From positions 1 to 64,000 of the forward strand of contig CACJDW010000005.1 of assembly GCA_902592275.1 (NCBI GenBank): 64,000 nucleotides of DNA, in the 5' to 3' direction. Both the position numbers and the translations under genes were made by a program. Source of the DNA: an uncultured Pelagibacteraceae bacterium. GTDB lineage: Bacteria > Pseudomonadota > Alphaproteobacteria > Pelagibacterales > Pelagibacteraceae. Shown here piece after piece: positions 61,584-64,000 of this stretch. Under the pieces are notes generated by a model. That model searched no databases. It was not told the origin of the DNA and worked only from the letters and a program-made list of their open reading frames with translations. How positions within the stretch are numbered: position 1 is the stretch's first letter; the number at the start of each line of letters is the position of its first letter.

Positions 61584-62858
61584 TTAAAACTGTTCTGACT
61601 CTGTAGATCCAGCCATTGCTGTAGTTGAGCTTTGACCGCTACTGATAGTATTTGATACTGCATCAAAATAAGATGTACCAACTTCTCTTTGGTGTTTAAC
61701 ACTAGTATAACCATCTTTTTCTCGAGCAAATTCTTGTTGTTGAATTCTAGAGTATGCAGCCATACCTTCTTTTCTGTATTTTTCAGCAAGTTCAAAGATT
61801 GCAATATTTTGAGTATGAAAACCAGCAAGAGTAATAAATTGAAATTTATAACCCATTTTTGCAATTTCTTGTTGGAATGAAGCAATTTCATCATCGCTTA
61901 GATGTTTTTTCCAATTAAAAGAAGGTGAACAATTATAAGCTAAAAGTTTTCCAGGAAATTTTTCATGTATTGCATCAGCAAACTTTTTAGCTTCTGCTAA
62001 ATTAGGCGTTGCTGTTTCACACCAAATTAAATCAGCATAAGGTGCATAAGCTAAACCTCTAGAGATAGCCTGTTCAATTCCATCTTTCACATAATGAAAA
62101 CCTTCAGGAGATCTTTCACCAGTTAAAAATGGTTTATCATTTTCATCAAAATCATTCGTAATTAGTTTTGCAGCATTCGCATCAGTTCTAGCTAAAATAA
62201 TTAATGGAACCTCTGCAATATCAGCAGCTAATCTTGCAGCTTTAAGATTTTTTACCATTGTTCCTGTTGGAACTAAAACTTTACCACCCATGTGACCACA
62301 TTTTTTTTCACTAGCTAGTTGATCTTCAAAGTGTACACCTGCAGTACCTGCTCTTATAAATTTTTTAGTTAATTCAAACACATTTAATGGACCACCAAAT
62401 CCAGCTTCTCCATCAGCAATAATAGGCAACATGTAATCTGTTCTATCTTCTTTTTTCATATCACCGTCTTGCATTTCCATATGTTGAATTTGATCAGCTC
62501 TGATTAAAGAATTATTCATAGACTCAACTAATTTTGGTGCACTGTCATAAGGATATAGAGATTGATCTGGGTACATTTCACCAGCTGTATTAGCATCAGC
62601 AGCAACTTGCCATCCGCTTAAATAAATTGCTTTTAAACCAGCTTTTGCATGCTGAACTGCTTGATTACCTGACAAAGAGCCGAGCGTGTTCACGTATGGC
62701 TCAGAATTTAATAATTTCCAAAGTTTTTGAGATTGGTTTTTACACAAAGAATATTCAATTTTAATTGAGCCTCTTAATCTTTCAACTTCCTCATCAGTGT
62801 AGTCTCTTTTTATTCCAGCAAATCTTTTTAAGTCGTATGAGATTTTTTCTGCACTCAT
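61584..62858 (-). CDS. aceA: Isocitrate lyase
   Basis: The 424-residue protein is a full-length isocitrate lyase. [15 protein letters not shown] carries the catalytic Cys, [19 protein letters not shown] binds metal, and [11 protein letters not shown] and YNCSPSFNW line the site. It splits isocitrate to glyoxylate and succinate in the glyoxylate shunt. Length is normal for the family. It is preceded by a 53-residue ORF in the same direction, then a regulator that is divergent, and is followed by a clear terminator. Confidence 0.96.
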   Translation of the reverse strand: MSAEKISYDLKRFAGIKRDYTDEEVERLRGSIKIEYSLCKNQSQKLWKLLNSEPYVNTLGSLSGNQAVQHAKAGLKAIYLSGWQVAADANTAGEMYPDQSLYPYDSAPKLVESMNNSLIRADQIQHMEMQDGDMKKEDRTDYMLPIIADGEAGFGGPLNVFELTKKFIRAGTAGVHFEDQLASEKKCGHMGGKVLVPTGTMVKNLKAARLAADIAEVPLIILARTDANAAKLITNDFDENDKPFLTGERSPEGFHYVKDGIEQAISRGLAYAPYADLIWCETATPNLAEAKKFADAIHEKFPGKLLAYNCSPSFNWKKHLSDDEIASFQQEIAKMGYKFQFITLAGFHTQNIAIFELAEKYRKEGMAAYSRIQQQEFAREKDGYTSVKHQREVGTSYFDAVSNTISSGQSSTTAMAGSTESEQF

Positions 62859-62909
62859 TTTTTAGTTTCCTTTGTATTTTAATTTAGAAAATTGAGTAAG
62901 GAGAATGAA

Positions 62910-63071
62910 TTAGTTGCTATCGTCTAAGGCTTTGATTAGCTCACTCATTCCACTTGAACCCCAATCACAATGATCATCTCTCATATAGATTCCTCTACTG
63001 TTGTGCTGATCTAAGTCCTCTTTTTTGATGATTTGAGCTTCATTTTCTGTGTTTTTTAAATTTTTATCCAT
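62910..63071 (-). CDS. Untracked 53-residue ORF upstream of aceA
   Basis: This ORF is too short for the track (ATG at 63069-63071, TAA at 62910-62912, 53 residues). The protein is soluble and acidic with a charged N-terminus (NLKNTENEAQIIKKEDLDQH), a DDHCDWGSSGM block and a helical LIKALDD end. I do not recognise it. It lies 51 bases upstream of aceA in the same direction and on the divergent side of the regulator, so it is probably in the aceA mRNA. Confidence 0.58.
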   Translation of the reverse strand: MDKNLKNTENEAQIIKKEDLDQHNSRGIYMRDDHCDWGSSGMSELIKALDDSN

Positions 63072-63083
63072 GTAAATTATATA

Positions 63084-63176
63084 TTTTACAGAATTTACAA
63101 AATCTATAAAAAACGTTAAAAAGCTTTGTAAATAGGGAAAAAAAATTGTAAAAATAAATTTACAAAATTTACAAAT
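63084..63176. promoter_or_regulatory. Repeated TTTACAA/TTGTAAA motifs in the divergent aceA/regulator gap
   Basis: TTTACA (63085), TTTACAA (63094), TTTGTAAA (63125), TTGTAAA (63146), TTTACAA (63159) and TTTACAA (63168) recur in under 100 bases. TTGTAAA and TTTACAA at 63146-63165 form an inverted repeat with a 6-base gap. They are candidates for binding of the neighbouring XRE regulator and lie between the two divergent starts. Confidence 0.6.
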
Positions 63177-63183
63177 AGTAAAT

Positions 63184-64000
63184 ATGAGTCAAATAGATTT
63201 AAAAATAGGCCCAAAAATCAAGTCTTTTAGAAGACAGCTCGGTCTTCAAGCAAATAAATTAGCAGAAGATTTAAACATTTCTCCAAGTTATTTGAATCTT
63301 ATTGAAAATGGAAAAAGAAAAATTGACGGTGATCTACTATTAAACTTATGTGAAAGATTAAATATTCAGTTATCAGATCTTACTTCAAAAACAGATATTA
63401 ATCTTCAAAATAATATTTCTGAAATTTTAGATGATAGTTTATTCGAAGATTTAGATATTTTAGGACCTGAAGTAAAAGATTTAGTTAGTACTAATCCAAA
63501 AATTGGAAAAGCAATTGTAAGACTTGGAGATATTTTAAAGAAAAAAGATCACGAACTAATTAATAAAATTGAAAAAATTTCTGGGAAAATTGTTGATAAT
63601 AGAAAAAATTCTTTTCCAGGAGAAGTTATTTCAGACTTTTTACAAGATAATAAAAATTATTTTCCTAAATTAGAAGAATTTGCAAATAAAGTATTTGATA
63701 AAATTCAAAAAAATAATCGTACAAGATACATTGCTTTGTGTGAATATTTGTATTCAGAATATTCTATTACTGTAAAAGATGTTATTCCTGATGAAAGCAA
63801 ACCATTTTCAAAAATTTATAATAAAAATAAAAAAGAGTTATTGCTTAGTGATTACAGTTCACTAGAAACAAAAAAATTACATGCAGCTGCACAAATAGCA
63901 CAAGAAGGTGCAAATAAAGAAATTGATGACTATCTTTCAAAATTTAGTTTTCCATCTGAGGAGTCAAAAAAGTTAACTAAAGTTGCTTTACTAAATTATT
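63184..64000 (+). CDS. RamB/ScfR-like XRE transcriptional regulator (partial)
   Basis: The first 272 residues are visible. Residues about 8-60 are an XRE helix-turn-helix: IKSFRRQLGLQANKLAEDLNISPSYLNLIENGKRKI. The rest includes helical parts with LHAAAQIAQEGANKEID, similar to the regulators of acetate and short-chain fatty acid metabolism (RamB, ScfR) that have XRE plus IrrE-like and DUF2083 domains. RamB controls isocitrate lyase in corynebacteria. Being divergent from aceA, it is a strong candidate regulator of it. The right edge of the window cuts the gene. Confidence 0.8.
   Translation, partial: MSQIDLKIGPKIKSFRRQLGLQANKLAEDLNISPSYLNLIENGKRKIDGDLLLNLCERLNIQLSDLTSKTDINLQNNISEILDDSLFEDLDILGPEVKDLVSTNPKIGKAIVRLGDILKKKDHELINKIEKISGKIVDNRKNSFPGEVISDFLQDNKNYFPKLEEFANKVFDKIQKNNRTRYIALCEYLYSEYSITVKDVIPDESKPFSKIYNKNKKELLLSDYSSLETKKLHAAAQIAQEGANKEIDDYLSKFSFPSEESKKLTKVALLNY

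Noticed and set aside
61556-61894. ORF-track entry on the same strand inside aceA
   Set aside because: It is an out-of-frame low-complexity translation of the isocitrate lyase gene.
62859-62909. Glycine or other riboswitch in front of aceA
   Set aside because: The 51-base gap has a ribosome site but no glycine, TPP, SAM or cobalamin core that I can recognise.
1-64000. tRNA, rRNA, CRISPR arrays, insertion sequences, prophage or integration sites
   Set aside because: No tRNA cloverleaf with TTCRANNC-type arm, rRNA core, repeat-spacer array, transposase or integrase was seen on either strand. A tRNAscan-SE or Infernal search could confirm this.

Overview
The window looks like alphaproteobacterial SAR11 (Candidatus Pelagibacter-like) chromosome. 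The basis is very low GC, extremely short intergenic gaps, overlapping start and stop codons, a tandem SAM-II/SAM-V-type riboswitch pair upstream of a homocysteine methyltransferase, and a TPP-riboswitch-controlled sodium:solute symporter of the ThiV type. I see no rRNA, tRNA, CRISPR, insertion sequence or prophage. The taxonomic call is inference from these traits; no search was run.

Layout. 1-0.9 kb: 3' part missing of a homocysteine S-methyltransferase gene with two SAM aptamers. 0.9-3.6 kb: 2OG oxygenase, TauE-type exporter, MoaB, DUF1244. 3.1-12.7 kb: a molybdoenzyme island. It holds CoxG, the CoxS/L/M subunits of a form II (AYRGAGR) molybdenum hydroxylase, an XdhC maturation factor split in two, a MocA-like cytidylyltransferase, the MsrPQ methionine sulfoxide repair pair, and moaEDCA. 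12.8-15.4 kb: GYD protein, TPR protein with a possible metal site, PhyH oxygenase. 15.4-22 kb: a CUT2 sugar/inositol-type ABC transporter followed by iolG-like genes and iolE. 22-32.5 kb: a hydroxyacid dehydrogenase, split DhaK/DhaL, a CUT1 ABC transporter with two ATPases and a tiny membrane protein, then a TIM-barrel isomerase and another Gfo/Idh oxidoreductase. 32.5-43 kb: two 2OG oxygenases, a ketopantoate-reductase-like enzyme, a C11orf54/DUF1907 protein, a MarR-like regulator, a divergent PanB-like protein, HpaI-type aldolase, aldehyde dehydrogenase and IolD. 43-48.7 kb: PdxA-like dehydrogenase and a TctCBA transporter with an SDR and a ROK kinase. 48.9-56.9 kb: another CUT1 ABC operon with SDR, aldose epimerase, Gfo/Idh, then a tartrate/malate-type dehydrogenase. 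57-61.5 kb: pentapeptide-repeat protein, ThiV, thioredoxin-like protein, ABC-2 exporter. 61.6-64 kb: isocitrate lyase, an untracked 53-aa ORF and a RamB/ScfR-like regulator (truncated by the window edge).

How it works together. The middle 40 kb is a polyol/sugar/sugar-acid catabolic region: four binding-protein-dependent uptake systems, each next to NAD(P) oxidoreductases, isomerases, aldolases or kinases. Inositol genes (iolG, iolE, iolD) are spread over it, but iolB, iolC and iolJ are not in view. The Moco genes supply the Cox-type hydroxylase and MsrP beside them. Two vitamin or metabolite sensing RNAs (SAM, TPP) control genes directly.

The most noteworthy architecture is a recurring rule: all four binding-protein genes are followed at once by an intrinsic terminator hairpin and then by the co-directional membrane genes. 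In one case the hairpin lies inside the first codons of tctB. Four convergent gene pairs also share an identical four-base overlap of their stop codons.
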